From positions 1,425,001 to 1,489,000 of the forward strand of contig NZ_AP023423.1 in NCBI RefSeq assembly GCF_021654335.1: DNA of 64,000 bases. Reading direction: 5' to 3'. The stretch's first letter is position 1. Every line of letters begins with the position of its first letter. Origin of the DNA: Sideroxyarcus emersonii (GTDB lineage Bacteria; Pseudomonadota; Gammaproteobacteria; Burkholderiales; Gallionellaceae). Below the pieces are notes generated by a model. The model did no database searches and was not told the origin of the DNA. It saw nothing but the letters and a program-made list of their open reading frames with translations. A program made the position numbers and the translations under genes. Positions 41,562-50,773 of the stretch are shown piece after piece.

Positions 41562-42326
41562 ATGAACAATAATAACGAACGGATTTTAAGCAAGGTCCCT
41601 GCGGTCACGGCGACCTTCTGGATCGTCAAGATTGCGGCCACTACCCTGGGGGAGACCGGTGGCGATGCCGTCTCCATGTCGATGAGCCTGGGCTACCTGG
41701 TCGGAACGGCGATATTCTCGGCGATCTTTTTTATCACTGTAGCAGCCCAGATCAGTATCAGGCGTTTTCATCCATTCCTGTACTGGGCAACCATCATCGC
41801 CACGACCACGGTCGGAACCACACTGGCCGATTTCGCTGATCGTTCGCTCGGGATAGGCTATGCAGGGGGCACCACCCTGCTGTTTGTGCTGTTGATGGCC
41901 TCGCTGGCCGTCTGGTACAGATCGCTTGGCTCTGTTTCCATCGAAACGGTCATCTCCCCAAAATCAGAAATGTTCTATTGGGTAACGATCATGTTTTCGC
42001 AAACCCTGGGGACCGCGCTGGGAGACTGGACGGCCGATAGCGCAGGGATCGGCTACGACGGCGGAGCACTCGTCTTCGGCAGCCTGCTGGCGGTGCTGGT
42101 TGCGGCCTGGCGCTGGACAACAATTTCCAGAACCCTGCTGTTCTGGTCAGCCTTCATCCTTACCCGCCCCCTTGGCGCCGTGGTCGGCGATCTTCTCGAC
42201 AAGCCAGTGGATGCCGGGGGCCTTGCATTGAGCCGCTACTCGGCTTCTGCGGCACTCATCGTATTCATTGTTGCCTGCCTGCTGCTTTTCCCCCAGCGCG
42301 CACCGGAAGACCGTTCCACACATTGA
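41562..42326 (+). CDS. COG4705-like membrane protein with four internal repeats
   Basis: A 254-residue polytopic membrane protein of unknown function. Four related units appear at about residues 25-49, 80-104, 145-169 and 199-223; each starts with a TTLG-like turn and an acidic residue (TTLGETGGD, TTVGTTLAD, QTLGTALGD, RPLGAVVGD), and the first three continue into LGY/IGY plus Gly-rich stretches. The unit spacing of 55, 65 and 55 residues suggests an ancient duplication, with the conserved Asp possibly lining a transport path. Lies 12 bases after glnD. Transport is my inference only. Confidence 0.7.
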   Translation: MNNNNERILSKVPAVTATFWIVKIAATTLGETGGDAVSMSMSLGYLVGTAIFSAIFFITVAAQISIRRFHPFLYWATIIATTTVGTTLADFADRSLGIGYAGGTTLLFVLLMASLAVWYRSLGSVSIETVISPKSEMFYWVTIMFSQTLGTALGDWTADSAGIGYDGGALVFGSLLAVLVAAWRWTTISRTLLFWSAFILTRPLGAVVGDLLDKPVDAGGLALSRYSASAALIVFIVACLLLFPQRAPEDRSTH

Positions 42327-42404
42327 AATCGGTATAGGGATTGATTGGCAGGCGCCCTTCGATCTTTGCTACCATACACGATATCGAATTCCAGGAAATA
42401 CTTC

Positions 42405-42830
42405 ATGAGTCTGGTATGGCGCGCCCAGTTGAGCGTCGGAAACAACATCATCGATTCCGACCATAAATATCTTATCGAGATCATCAATAAGGTCGAACAA
42501 GCCTTGGTAAAGCGGAATCGAAACGAATTGTCCGCCGCGCTCGACAGCCTTACTCAATATTCTCGCGTGCACTTTGACCGGGAAGAGAAGATTGCCGCAG
42601 CGGTGAAATATACGCAGGTTCCGCATCTGAATCAGTCTCACCAGGAGTTGCTGAAGCAGCTTGACCAGATGAAAGGCGAGATTGCCGCAATGGGGCCAGA
42701 TTGGTCGGCCGAAGCGACCGAACATTTCACCGGCTTTTTGCGCGACTGGTTAATCAATCATGTCATCAAGGAAGACCTGCTGATGAAACCGGTCCTGCAA
42801 AAATACTCGCCCACTTTCGACCCAAGATAG
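42405..42830 (+). CDS. Bacteriohemerythrin
   Basis: A 141-residue oxygen-binding di-iron protein. The ligand pattern is visible: SDHKYLIEIIN, VHFDREEKI, HLNQSHQELL and NHVIKEDLLMKP, giving the His, Glu and Asp ligands in the expected order. The ATG at 42405 follows AGGAAA and gives the typical N-terminus SLVWRAQLSVGNNIIDSDH. Single-domain forms carry or sense oxygen, useful to a microaerophile. Convergent with the tail of the dsr region. Confidence 0.92.
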   Translation: MSLVWRAQLSVGNNIIDSDHKYLIEIINKVEQALVKRNRNELSAALDSLTQYSRVHFDREEKIAAAVKYTQVPHLNQSHQELLKQLDQMKGEIAAMGPDWSAEATEHFTGFLRDWLINHVIKEDLLMKPVLQKYSPTFDPR

Positions 42831-42857
42831 CTGCCCGGCACTTGCCGCTGTCAGCCA

Positions 42858-43292
42858 TCAACCGTGCCGCCCCTTGTAGCACAGGGCCGCAGCATGCACG
42901 ACTTCGGAATAAGGTAAATCCGCCAAATCTCCCCATCGCATGAGGATCGAGGCGAGCAGCGCATCCACATCCTCCACTTCGCAATCGTCGTACAGGACCT
43001 GATGTAATCCTTTCAGGCCGCCGCACTGGATGCGCATCTCCTGGGCATGCGACAGTACCGCATGCTCCGAAGTCTTCCTGAGCGCAAAGGAAAAATTGTG
43101 GCGCAAGCGTTCGTGCAGAGAAGTGCAGCGCGAAAGGCTGGCTGCATCCCGGCAACTGACGACCTCGCGCTCGGCGATCTGGATCCGTTCCGAACGGCTG
43201 CATGCCACACAGCGCGCCAGAACTGCTTTTCCGAACGTGCATGGACGTTCGATCATGCCGGACAACCTCTGCCGGAAGGCAGTCTCGTCCAT
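42858..43292 (-). CDS. Cysteine-rich 144-residue protein at the end of the dsr gene run, function unknown
   Basis: A small protein beginning MDETAFRQRLSGMIERPCTF, with eight cysteines; five cluster near the N-terminus as C-x9-C-x2-C-x15-C-x8-C. This could hold a metal or iron-sulfur centre or form redox disulfides. No signal peptide or membrane helix, so cytoplasmic. I put the start at 43292, just after the stop of the 75-residue gene; there is no good ribosome binding site, so coupling is likely. I do not recognise the family. Its place at the end of a long dsr-led run suggests a redox or sulfur role, which is inference. Confidence 0.7.
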   Translation of the reverse strand: MDETAFRQRLSGMIERPCTFGKAVLARCVACSRSERIQIAEREVVSCRDAASLSRCTSLHERLRHNFSFALRKTSEHAVLSHAQEMRIQCGGLKGLHQVLYDDCEVEDVDALLASILMRWGDLADLPYSEVVHAAALCYKGRHG

Positions 43293-43297
43293 GGAGG

Positions 43298-43525
43298 TTA
43301 GTCGTCCCCCAGCTCCGGGGCGGGATCGCGCACCTGGTTGAGCAGATCCTCGGCCTGCAACTCCGATTCGGCATGGATCATCTTGATCATCGCGGGCGAG
43401 CCGACGGCAAGCTCGGTGCGCAACTGCTTGACTCGTACCGATGCAGTCCGGTAGGCATCGTGCTGTTCCAGTTTCTTGAGCTGCCGGAAGGGGAACTCGG
43501 TTACCTGGTAGATAAAGTAGGGCAT
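43298..43525 (-). CDS. Small 75-residue protein, function unknown
   Basis: An acidic-tailed, helix-prone soluble protein starting MPYFIYQVTEFPFRQLKKLE and ending DPAPELGDD. No cysteine, signal peptide or known motif. It has a weak ribosome binding site but sits tightly between the ankyrin gene and the Cys-rich gene on the same strand, and its reading frame is clean. Possibly a partner of the neighbouring proteins. I do not recognise it. Confidence 0.6.
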   Translation of the reverse strand: MPYFIYQVTEFPFRQLKKLEQHDAYRTASVRVKQLRTELAVGSPAMIKMIHAESELQAEDLLNQVRDPAPELGDD

Positions 43526-43564
43526 GGTCAGTCTCGTTCCGTTGCGTGCAAGATGGGCGAAGAT

Positions 43565-44137
43565 TCAGGCAGTCGGGCGTTTCATGAAGGTGATGACGTT
43601 GGAACCGGGAGTGTTCTTGCTCGCGCAACTCCCCTCCCCGACGCCGGCAAGCTGTTCGGCCTCATGCAACAGGTTGATGACATCCACATAATGCTTCTGT
43701 TTCACCATCATCAGCGCAGTGTAGCCGCCTTCGTTGCAGGCCAGCACGTCCGCACCGGCATCCAGCAGCCGTTCGACCACGGCGGTCTCGCCATAGCCTG
43801 CCGCCAGCATCAACGGGCGCACACCGTAACCGATGGCCGATTCGATATTGGCTCCGGCATCGATCAGTGCCTTGACCACGTCTGCGAACCCGCGCTTCAA
43901 TTCCGGGTTGTACACCGCCTTGCTCAACGGCATCCAGCCTTGCGCATCGCCCGCATTCACATCGGCACCGCTTTCGATCAGCAGTTCCACCATGGGCAGG
44001 TCGCCGGCATGCGCGGCCAGCATGAGCAGCGTAGCCCCCTCCGCATCCCGAAAATTGGCATCCGCTCCAGCCGCCAACATGCGTTGTGCCGAAGTGATCG
44101 CGCCTGCCTTGACTGCTGCCAACAGCTCTGTAGACAT
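43565..44137 (-). CDS. Ankyrin-repeat protein
   Basis: A 190-residue protein with about four ankyrin repeats: units start near DAEGATLLMLAAHAG, DAQGWMPLSKAVY, GYGVRPLMLAAGYG and NEGGYTALMMVKQK, each followed by the VxxLLxxGADV helix-turn. No signal peptide, so a cytoplasmic protein-binding scaffold. GGAGG precedes the ATG. Encoded between a secreted 300-residue protein and a 75-residue protein in the dsr tail; its binding partner is unknown. Confidence 0.85.
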   Translation of the reverse strand: MSTELLAAVKAGAITSAQRMLAAGADANFRDAEGATLLMLAAHAGDLPMVELLIESGADVNAGDAQGWMPLSKAVYNPELKRGFADVVKALIDAGANIESAIGYGVRPLMLAAGYGETAVVERLLDAGADVLACNEGGYTALMMVKQKHYVDVINLLHEAEQLAGVGEGSCASKNTPGSNVITFMKRPTA

Positions 44138-44154
44138 ATGCCCTCCTGTTCCGG

Positions 44155-45057
44155 CTATTTCCTGACCGTGTTCTGCAATGCGTTACGAATCGCCTCCGGC
44201 GTTTTCATGATATTCATGAAACTGTGTTTCCCCATCATGCTGAGATCGGGGAAATCGATGGCGATGCGGAAACGGGCATACAGCGCGTAAACCTTGTTGC
44301 CCGAGACCAGCACTTCATACGGCAGGTGTGCCGTGGACTTCACATCGTGGAAATCGATCTCGGACATGATGTACTGGTCGTCCATGTACTTGTTGTCGCC
44401 GCTGCCTTTCAGCGACACCCCGAACACGCTTTCCTGCTTGCCGGGAATGTCGACGCGATAGACCTTGCCGACGCCGTTCTTGTTGCTGGCCAGTTTTGCA
44501 TCCACTGCCTGTACCGCTTCTTCATAACTGCCGTATTCCGCCAGCACGCTCGGTTCGTCGAAGTATTCCATGCCGATGGTGTAATGGTATTTGCGCGCCT
44601 GTTTGGCGGTCATGCCTTCTGCACCGAACTCTTCCACCTTGCCCAGCGCAGTGGCAAGCGACGCCGCTACCGTACCCAGGTCGCCCTGCATGCGATACAC
44701 GTTCGCCATGTACACCGGGTTGGTATAGCTCACCTGCACTTCCTTGCCGGCTTCGGTGACCGACACCCGCTGTATTGCCCCGTAGCCGCCGAATTCCGAG
44801 GCCGCCGCATTCTTCTTCAGTTCGTCGCTGGTGACGACCACGATATCCGCTCCGGCAAAGGGAGCATATTCGCCGACCACGGTAAATCCGGCGCTGGTGA
44901 GGGCGGCCTTTACCTGAGCCGTTTTCTCGGCCACCGTACCGGCCCCTTTGGAAGCCAGCACGAATGGTTTCAGCAACGCATCCGCAGCTTGGGCTTGAAC
45001 GCCACTGAACAGAAACAATACGGACAGCAGCACACCTCTCATCGACACTCTGATCAT
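44155..45057 (-). CDS. Secreted 300-residue protein, DUF302-like, function unknown
   Basis: Signal peptide about residues 1-25 (ending GVQAQAADA). The N-terminal half (VKAALTSAGFTVVGEYAP and following) resembles the DUF302 fold seen in periplasmic proteins of sulfur- and metal-metabolising bacteria; the C-terminal half has no name I can give. GGGAGAGG precedes the ATG. It follows cysG by 40 bases on the dsr strand. Homology to DUF302 is a judgement by eye. Confidence 0.65.
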   Translation of the reverse strand: MIRVSMRGVLLSVLFLFSGVQAQAADALLKPFVLASKGAGTVAEKTAQVKAALTSAGFTVVGEYAPFAGADIVVVTSDELKKNAAASEFGGYGAIQRVSVTEAGKEVQVSYTNPVYMANVYRMQGDLGTVAASLATALGKVEEFGAEGMTAKQARKYHYTIGMEYFDEPSVLAEYGSYEEAVQAVDAKLASNKNGVGKVYRVDIPGKQESVFGVSLKGSGDNKYMDDQYIMSEIDFHDVKSTAHLPYEVLVSGNKVYALYARFRIAIDFPDLSMMGKHSFMNIMKTPEAIRNALQNTVRK

Positions 45058-45097
45058 CTTGCCTCTCCCTGTTTGCCGTTATTGAATTGATGAAGCT

Positions 45098-46477
45098 TTA
45101 TGATTGTTGTGGATGGAACCACGCCAGCTTTTCGCGGAGCGTGACCACGCCGCCGACGATGATGAGCGTCGGTGCCTGCGGCTTCTCGCGTTCGGCGATG
45201 CCGGGCAATGTCGCCAATGTGCCGATGATGACGCGCTGGTTCTGCGTCGTGCCCTGCTGCACGATGGCGATAGGCGTGCTGTCCGGCATGCCGTGCCTGA
45301 CCAGTTCGCCGCACAGCGTCTCCAGCCCATGCAAACCCATGTAGACCACCACGGTCTGCCTGGGGCGGGCCAGCGCCTCCCAGTCCAGGTTCATCGTGCC
45401 GTCCTTGAGGTGGCCGGTGACGAACATGCAGGATTGGGCATGATCGCGATGGGTCAGCGGGATGCCGGCGTAGGATGCGACGCCGGAAGCAGCGGTGATG
45501 CCGGGGACCACCTGGAACGGAATGCCTTCCGCTGCCAGGGTCTCGATCTCCTCGCCACCCCGCCCGAAGATGAAAGGGTCTCCGCCTTTCAGGCGCAATA
45601 CGCGCTTGCCCTCCTTGGCCAGACGTACCAGCAGTTCGTTGATCTCTTCCTGGCGCAGGGTATGGTCGGCCCGTTTCTTGCCGACGAAGATGCGTTCCGC
45701 GTCGCGCCGCGTCATCTCGACGATGGGCTTGGACACCAGATTGTCGTACACCACGACGTCGGCCTTCTGCATCAGGCGCAGCGCCCGGAAGGTGAGCAGA
45801 TCGGGATCGCCGGGACCGGCACCGACCAGATAGACTTCGCCACGCTGGATGTTGTCCTCGTCCTTCAGCATTTGCTGCAGCATCGCCTCTGCGCTGCTTT
45901 CGTCGCCGGCCAGCACCTTTTCAGCGACCACGCCTTCCAGCACGTTCTCCCAGAAGATGCGGCGCTTGGCGGGATTGGTGACGCGAGTCTTGACCAGTTC
46001 GCGGAAGCGTTCGGCAAAAGCAGCCAGACGGCTGTAGTTTTGCGGGATGACCGTCTCCAGCTTGCCGCGCATCATGCGCGTCAGCACCGGCGAAGCGCCG
46101 CCGCTGGAGAAGGCCACCATCAGCGGCGAGCGGTCAAGGATGGCCGGCATGATGATCGAACACAATTCCGGGTCATCCACCACATTCACCGGGATGTTGC
46201 GCCCCTGGGCCAGTTCGGAGACCTGCTGGTTGACGCTGCGGTCGTTTGTGGCGGCGATGACCAGCGTCGCGCCGTCGAGGTGTCTTGCCTCGAAGCGCGC
46301 GACGACAGGTTCGATACCCTGCTGTTTGGCCAGGCCTGGATCGATCTCTGGCGCGACCACGCGCACCTTAGCGCCAGCCTCCAGCAACACACCGGCCTTG
46401 CGCTTGGCGACTTCGCCGCCCCCGACCACGAGGCACAGCTTGCCTTTGACGTTATGGAATACGGGCAGGAAGTCCAC
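45098..46477 (-). CDS. cysG: Siroheme synthase (multifunctional CysG)
   Basis: A 459-residue protein making siroheme, the cofactor of DsrAB. The N-terminal domain ([20 protein letters not shown]) oxidises precorrin-2 and inserts iron; the C-terminal domain ([39 protein letters not shown]) methylates uroporphyrinogen III. It begins with GTG one base after the DUF4202-like gene's stop. Its position inside the dsr run ties cofactor supply to the reductase. Confidence 0.96.
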   Translation of the reverse strand: MDFLPVFHNVKGKLCLVVGGGEVAKRKAGVLLEAGAKVRVVAPEIDPGLAKQQGIEPVVARFEARHLDGATLVIAATNDRSVNQQVSELAQGRNIPVNVVDDPELCSIIMPAILDRSPLMVAFSSGGASPVLTRMMRGKLETVIPQNYSRLAAFAERFRELVKTRVTNPAKRRIFWENVLEGVVAEKVLAGDESSAEAMLQQMLKDEDNIQRGEVYLVGAGPGDPDLLTFRALRLMQKADVVVYDNLVSKPIVEMTRRDAERIFVGKKRADHTLRQEEINELLVRLAKEGKRVLRLKGGDPFIFGRGGEEIETLAAEGIPFQVVPGITAASGVASYAGIPLTHRDHAQSCMFVTGHLKDGTMNLDWEALARPRQTVVVYMGLHGLETLCGELVRHGMPDSTPIAIVQQGTTQNQRVIIGTLATLPGIAEREKPQAPTLIIVGGVVTLREKLAWFHPQQS

Positions 46478-46478
46478 G

Positions 46479-47081
46479 TCAGCCTTTTACTGCTTTCAGG
46501 ATCAGGGGCACCAGCGCTTCCGGCAGCTTGATCTTGCCTGCCAGCGCGAAATCGTGCGCGCGGGCCGACATCTTCTGCCAGGTCTTCTTGATGATCTCGA
46601 TCCACTTCACCTCGTCATATTCGGGATGTTGCCCGGCGAAATGCAACATGTAATGCTCGATGAACACCAGATCCACCACGTCTTCCATCAGCTGCGTTTC
46701 CGGATTCATCTTCAAGGCTTTCTTGCTGACGATGGTCTTCACGCGTTCGATCATCTCATCGTCGTAACCCACCTCTTTCATGAGCCTTCCTGCAGTCTCG
46801 GCGTGGAATTTGTACAGTCCGGTGCGCCACTGCAGGTAGCCCTGCCTGTCCATCGGGAAATTGCTGCGCGGGGATTTCCAGCGCTGGATATGCTGGGCGC
46901 GCACGGCGAGCTTGACCGCTTCCGAAGCTTCCGGTGCATAACGCTCCTGCATCTCGGTCATGCGCTGGGCATACAGCAGTTCCTTGGGGTATTCCTTGCC
47001 GTTGAATATCTCTTTGTTCGGGTCTTCGGCATTGGCCTTGTCGAAGGCCGCAATGGCAGCCTGGTAACGGTTCTGGGTCAT
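46479..47081 (-). CDS. DUF4202-like protein
   Basis: A 200-residue soluble protein: [20 protein letters not shown] start, then [38 protein letters not shown] and [13 protein letters not shown]. The His/Asp pattern resembles an HD-like helical fold, and the family often lies near siroheme or sulfur/nitrogen genes. The ATG at 47081 overlaps the dsrN stop (ATGA); longer in-frame sequence runs through dsrN and is not real. Placed between dsrN and cysG, it may assist siroheme handling, but no activity is established here. Confidence 0.8.
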   Translation of the reverse strand: MTQNRYQAAIAAFDKANAEDPNKEIFNGKEYPKELLYAQRMTEMQERYAPEASEAVKLAVRAQHIQRWKSPRSNFPMDRQGYLQWRTGLYKFHAETAGRLMKEVGYDDEMIERVKTIVSKKALKMNPETQLMEDVVDLVFIEHYMLHFAGQHPEYDEVKWIEIIKKTWQKMSARAHDFALAGKIKLPEALVPLILKAVKG

Positions 47082-48484
47082 ATTGCTTTCTCGTTGGTTG
47101 AGGTGGTTCGGTTCTGTCTTTCCTTGCAGCGCCGGATGAAAGCAACGAAGCGCGTCGCCCAGTAGCAGCTGCCAATGGTGCGCAAATGGGTATATGAAGC
47201 CAGCAGGTTGTTCAACATCAGTCCGTCGCGCTGGCCATCTATCCCATAACCGCGCTCGACATGGTAAGCGAAGCGCGTGTCGGGCGGAAGATTCTCCAGG
47301 CTGGAATAGTGGAATTCGTGCGCCTTGATCTGTTTGGCCGGCGCATTCGGGCGCGGCCACGGGTGCGCCTCATCCTCGCGCAGATGCACGTAGCCGCGGC
47401 CGATCGGCCTGGCATGCATCTTCACGTCCCCCGGGATCGCGCCGACCATCTCGAAGGTGCGCCCCTCATAGCTGATACTGCGCGACAAGTACATCAGTCC
47501 GCCGCATTCCGCATAGGCAGGCAGGCCGCTGCCGATAGCCTGCCGGATCTCGGCACGCAGGGATGAGTTCGCTTCCAGTTCGGTGGCACAGGCCTCCGGA
47601 AAGCCGCCACCGATATACAGCCCGTCCACTTGCGGCAGGTGCACATCGTTGAGCGCATCGAAAGGCACCAGTTCCGCCCCCGCCGCTTCCAGCGCATCAA
47701 GATCGTCCGCGTAGTAAAAACCGAAGGCGCGGTCGCGCGCAATGCCGATGCGCACTCTCTCGCCGACGGGCATCGCCACCACTTCGGCGACATGCGGCAC
47801 CTGCAATGGTTCTTTTTGGGACAGTGTCAGCAGTTTGTCCAGATCGACCTGCTCTGCGATGGCATCGCCGATCTGCCTGATCTTGGCAGTTGCGGCGATC
47901 GATTCATTGCTCGGCATCAGGCCCAGGTGGCGTTCGATGATGCTGAGCCGCTCATCGTGCTGGATCGCGCCCACCACTGGCACATCGGTGTAATGTTCGA
48001 TGACTGCCCGCAGCTTGGCTTCGTGCCGGCTGCCGCCGAGGTTATTGAGGATCACTCCGGCAATGCGGATGTCCTTATCGAATGCCTGATAACCAAGGAT
48101 CAGCGGTGCGATGCCGCGTGTCATGCCACGCGCATCGATCACCAGCATCACTGGCAGGTCGAGCAGCTTGGCCAGGGCTGCGTTGCTGTTGCTGCCATCC
48201 AGCGCAAGGCCGTCGTACAAGCCCTTGTTACCTTCGACCAAATTCACTTCCGCGCTGTGGCGAGCAAAAGCGGCAACCACATCGTCGTCTTCCATCAGGT
48301 ACAGATCGAGATTGCGGCAGGCATGCCCGGCCGCCTGCGACAACCACATCGGGTCGATATAGTCGGGGCCTTTCTTGAACGGCTGCACGACATGGCCGCG
48401 CGCGCGCAGCGCCGCACACAGGCCGATGCTGACCATGGTTTTTCCGGAGGATTTGTGTGCTGCCGAAATCAGCATGCGGTTCAT
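47078..48484 (-). CDS. dsrN: DsrN, siroheme amidase (CobB/CbiA-like)
   Basis: A 468-residue glutamine-dependent amidotransferase related to cobyrinic acid a,c-diamide synthase. N-terminal P-loop domain (LISAAHKSSGKTMVSIGLCAAL) and C-terminal class I glutaminase-like domain with the Cys in LPAYAECGGLMYLS. In rDsr organisms DsrN amidates siroheme to the form bound by DsrAB. Follows dsrP and overlaps the DUF4202-like gene. Confidence 0.93.
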   Translation of the reverse strand: MNRMLISAAHKSSGKTMVSIGLCAALRARGHVVQPFKKGPDYIDPMWLSQAAGHACRNLDLYLMEDDDVVAAFARHSAEVNLVEGNKGLYDGLALDGSNSNAALAKLLDLPVMLVIDARGMTRGIAPLILGYQAFDKDIRIAGVILNNLGGSRHEAKLRAVIEHYTDVPVVGAIQHDERLSIIERHLGLMPSNESIAATAKIRQIGDAIAEQVDLDKLLTLSQKEPLQVPHVAEVVAMPVGERVRIGIARDRAFGFYYADDLDALEAAGAELVPFDALNDVHLPQVDGLYIGGGFPEACATELEANSSLRAEIRQAIGSGLPAYAECGGLMYLSRSISYEGRTFEMVGAIPGDVKMHARPIGRGYVHLREDEAHPWPRPNAPAKQIKAHEFHYSSLENLPPDTRFAYHVERGYGIDGQRDGLMLNNLLASYTHLRTIGSCYWATRFVAFIRRCKERQNRTTSTNEKAI

Positions 48485-48503
48485 GGCAGCCCTTCTGAGC
48501 GGT

Positions 48504-49685
48504 TCAGTCCGGGATGTAGGCTTTGTCTTGCGGCATGAAATTCAGCACGCGCACGCTGACAGTGGTGATGATGAAGGCGATCGCCAAACCACCCAGCCCC
48601 AGCAGGAATTCGTAGATCGACGGATGATAGCTCGCGATCTGCCCATCACCGAAGCTGCTGCTGACGGTAAAACCCGGGAAAATGTTGAGCGGATAGGCCT
48701 GCCCGCCGATGATGAACACATACAGCAGCGCGAATGCGCCCGCCACCACCAGCAACGATGCGGCCACCACGCACCCGGTCTTGCCCAGCCCCGGCAGGTA
48801 GATCAGCAGCAACGGCAGCAGGTTGCCGAGTACGACATACCCCCACCAGAACAGGGTTGGATAGACGCCGCCATCCACCAGGATGAAGTGCTCGAAGCCG
48901 CTCTGATGCGCAAAATAGAGGTTGGTCAGATGGTAGGTGGCGACCAAGTACATCGAACCGATGACGAATATGCCCAGCAGGTTCTTCGTGCGCTGCAGGA
49001 TCGCAGGATCCAGCGTTTTTTCGTTCCACGCATAGATCACCTTTTGAACCACATGGAACACTGCCAGCCCCCAGGCAAAGGACAGCACGATGAACATCGG
49101 CGGCAGCAAGGCCGAACCGTAGGCCTGACGCGCGGTCAGGAAGGCAAAGATCAGGCCGGTGCCGGTGGTGAGGATGAAGCGCCAGGCGAACACGGCCAGC
49201 CCCGCCGGTTTCGACCATTGATTCATGCGCCGCTCCATCATCGTCCACAAATAAATGGCCACCAGCGAGAACATGCCTGAATACAGCAGCACGTTCCAGG
49301 CAAACACGGATGTGGGATTGTAGTTGGTGGCAGCAACCATGAGGCGGTCCGGTCGGCCCAGATCAAGCATCAGCACGGTCAATCCGCCCGCCAGCATGGC
49401 GATCGACAACAGGCTGGCCAGCGGCGCGCGCGCCTTGTAGATGCTCTTGCCGAACACCGAGCCGATGGAGGCGACATTGAGCACCCCGGATGCGGCGACG
49501 ATCAGGAAGATGGCGAAGACATGCGGCATGCCCCATACGATCTGGTTGTTCATGCCGGTGATGATGTGCCCGTGCGATTCCATCATATGCACGGCATAGA
49601 GGCCTGCCAGGGCGACCAAACCGCCTGCTGCGAGCAGCACATAGTACAAACGGTTCCTGAAGCGTAGTGCGGTCAGATCTGCCAT
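48504..49685 (-). CDS. dsrP: DsrP, NrfD-type membrane subunit
   Basis: A 393-residue quinone-interacting membrane protein of the DsrMKJOP complex with about ten hydrophobic helices. No cofactor motif, as is normal for NrfD/PsrC-like subunits. Three bases after dsrO and before dsrN. It exchanges electrons between the quinone pool and the periplasmic DsrJ/DsrO subunits. Confidence 0.93.
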   Translation of the reverse strand: MADLTALRFRNRLYYVLLAAGGLVALAGLYAVHMMESHGHIITGMNNQIVWGMPHVFAIFLIVAASGVLNVASIGSVFGKSIYKARAPLASLLSIAMLAGGLTVLMLDLGRPDRLMVAATNYNPTSVFAWNVLLYSGMFSLVAIYLWTMMERRMNQWSKPAGLAVFAWRFILTTGTGLIFAFLTARQAYGSALLPPMFIVLSFAWGLAVFHVVQKVIYAWNEKTLDPAILQRTKNLLGIFVIGSMYLVATYHLTNLYFAHQSGFEHFILVDGGVYPTLFWWGYVVLGNLLPLLLIYLPGLGKTGCVVAASLLVVAGAFALLYVFIIGGQAYPLNIFPGFTVSSSFGDGQIASYHPSIYEFLLGLGGLAIAFIITTVSVRVLNFMPQDKAYIPD

Positions 49686-49688
49686 GAT

Positions 49689-50408
49689 TTACAGTCCTTG
49701 GTAACGGATGCCGGGATTCAGCTGCAAGTCGGCACGCACCTGAACGGATGCGACGCTGCGTATCTTCTGCGCGATCTCGCTGTTCTCGTCGTTCAGATTG
49801 CCGAACAGGATCGCCTTGTTCTTGCACGCCTCTGCACAGGCTGTGTTCTGTTGCCCCTTGTCCAGCCGATGCACGCACAGGGTACACGACTCAACGGTTC
49901 CCTTGCCGCGCGGCACGTCCGGTTTCTGATCCTGCAACGGCTCATGCACGAATGAGCGCGCTTTGTAGGGACAGGCCATCATGCAATAGCGGCAGCCGAT
50001 GCAGCGATGCCTGTCTACCAGCACGATGCCATCGGCCCGTTTGAAGGAAGCCGCGGTCGGACATACATCCACGCAGGGAGGCTCCTCGCAATGCTGGCAC
50101 ATCATCGGCAGCGACAGTTCGCGTCCGCTGCGGATATCCTTGAGCTCGATCTTGCGTATCCATTGCGAATCGGTCGCAGCGGTGCCGCCGGAAAGACCGT
50201 TCTCCTTGTTGCATGCAGTGACGCAATCGTTACAGCCATCCTTGCACTGCGCAGTGTCGATCAGCATGCCCCAGCGCACCTTGCTGCTGCCTGCCTCTGC
50301 CTTGCCATGTGCGGTATCGAACAACAGCATGCCCGGGGCGATCGCGACTGCAGCCGCCCCCAGCGAGGTCTTCAGGAACTGCCTGCGTTGTGTATTGAGA
50401 TCGCTCAT
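49689..50408 (-). CDS. dsrO: DsrO, periplasmic ferredoxin-like iron-sulfur subunit
   Basis: A 239-residue protein with a twin-arginine signal (RRQFLKTS near the start) and four cysteine clusters typical of a 4x[4Fe-4S] protein: CKDGCNDCVTACNKENG, CQHCEEPPCVDVCP, CIGCRYCMMACP and CTLCVHRL...ACAEAC. The ATG at 50408 overlaps the dsrJ stop (ATGA) and gives the Tat signal. Part of the DsrMKJOP transmembrane complex. Confidence 0.95.
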   Translation of the reverse strand: MSDLNTQRRQFLKTSLGAAAVAIAPGMLLFDTAHGKAEAGSSKVRWGMLIDTAQCKDGCNDCVTACNKENGLSGGTAATDSQWIRKIELKDIRSGRELSLPMMCQHCEEPPCVDVCPTAASFKRADGIVLVDRHRCIGCRYCMMACPYKARSFVHEPLQDQKPDVPRGKGTVESCTLCVHRLDKGQQNTACAEACKNKAILFGNLNDENSEIAQKIRSVASVQVRADLQLNPGIRYQGL

Positions 50409-50773
50409 TTCCCATCCTTCATGACGAGCGCTGTCCGGCGTTTGCTGGCATGGCATTCGAAACAGTCGATCTTGACCGCCGCATAGCGGTGGCAGCCCAC
50501 ACAGAAGCTGTCATCGCGTGCGATCACGCTGTTGTCGCTCAAACTGGCATGGCACTCCACGCAGTTCTTGAGGCCGTCCTGCTCTATGCGGTTTCCTTTC
50601 CGCACCGTCTCGTCGCGCTGGTGCATTAGCAGATGCATATGGTTCTTGCGCATCCATTGCGGATCCCTTACGCACTGCCCTCCCTTGCCGATATCCAGCT
50701 TGGGAGTATCTCCTTCGGCAGCCCAGGCCACCGAGACGAACAGGCAGAGCAGCAGAGATGCGAGCAGCTTCAT
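50405..50773 (-). CDS. dsrJ: DsrJ, triheme cytochrome c
   Basis: A 122-residue periplasmic cytochrome with three haem sites, CVECH, CVGCH and CFECH, and an uncleaved or cleaved N-terminal helix (MKLLASLLLCLFVSVAWAAEG). A further Cys in GGQCVRDPQWM before the haem sites matches the unusual Cys axial ligand known in this family. Overlaps dsrL by one base and dsrO by four. Confidence 0.95.
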   Translation of the reverse strand: MKLLASLLLCLFVSVAWAAEGDTPKLDIGKGGQCVRDPQWMRKNHMHLLMHQRDETVRKGNRIEQDGLKNCVECHASLSDNSVIARDDSFCVGCHRYAAVKIDCFECHASKRRTALVMKDGK

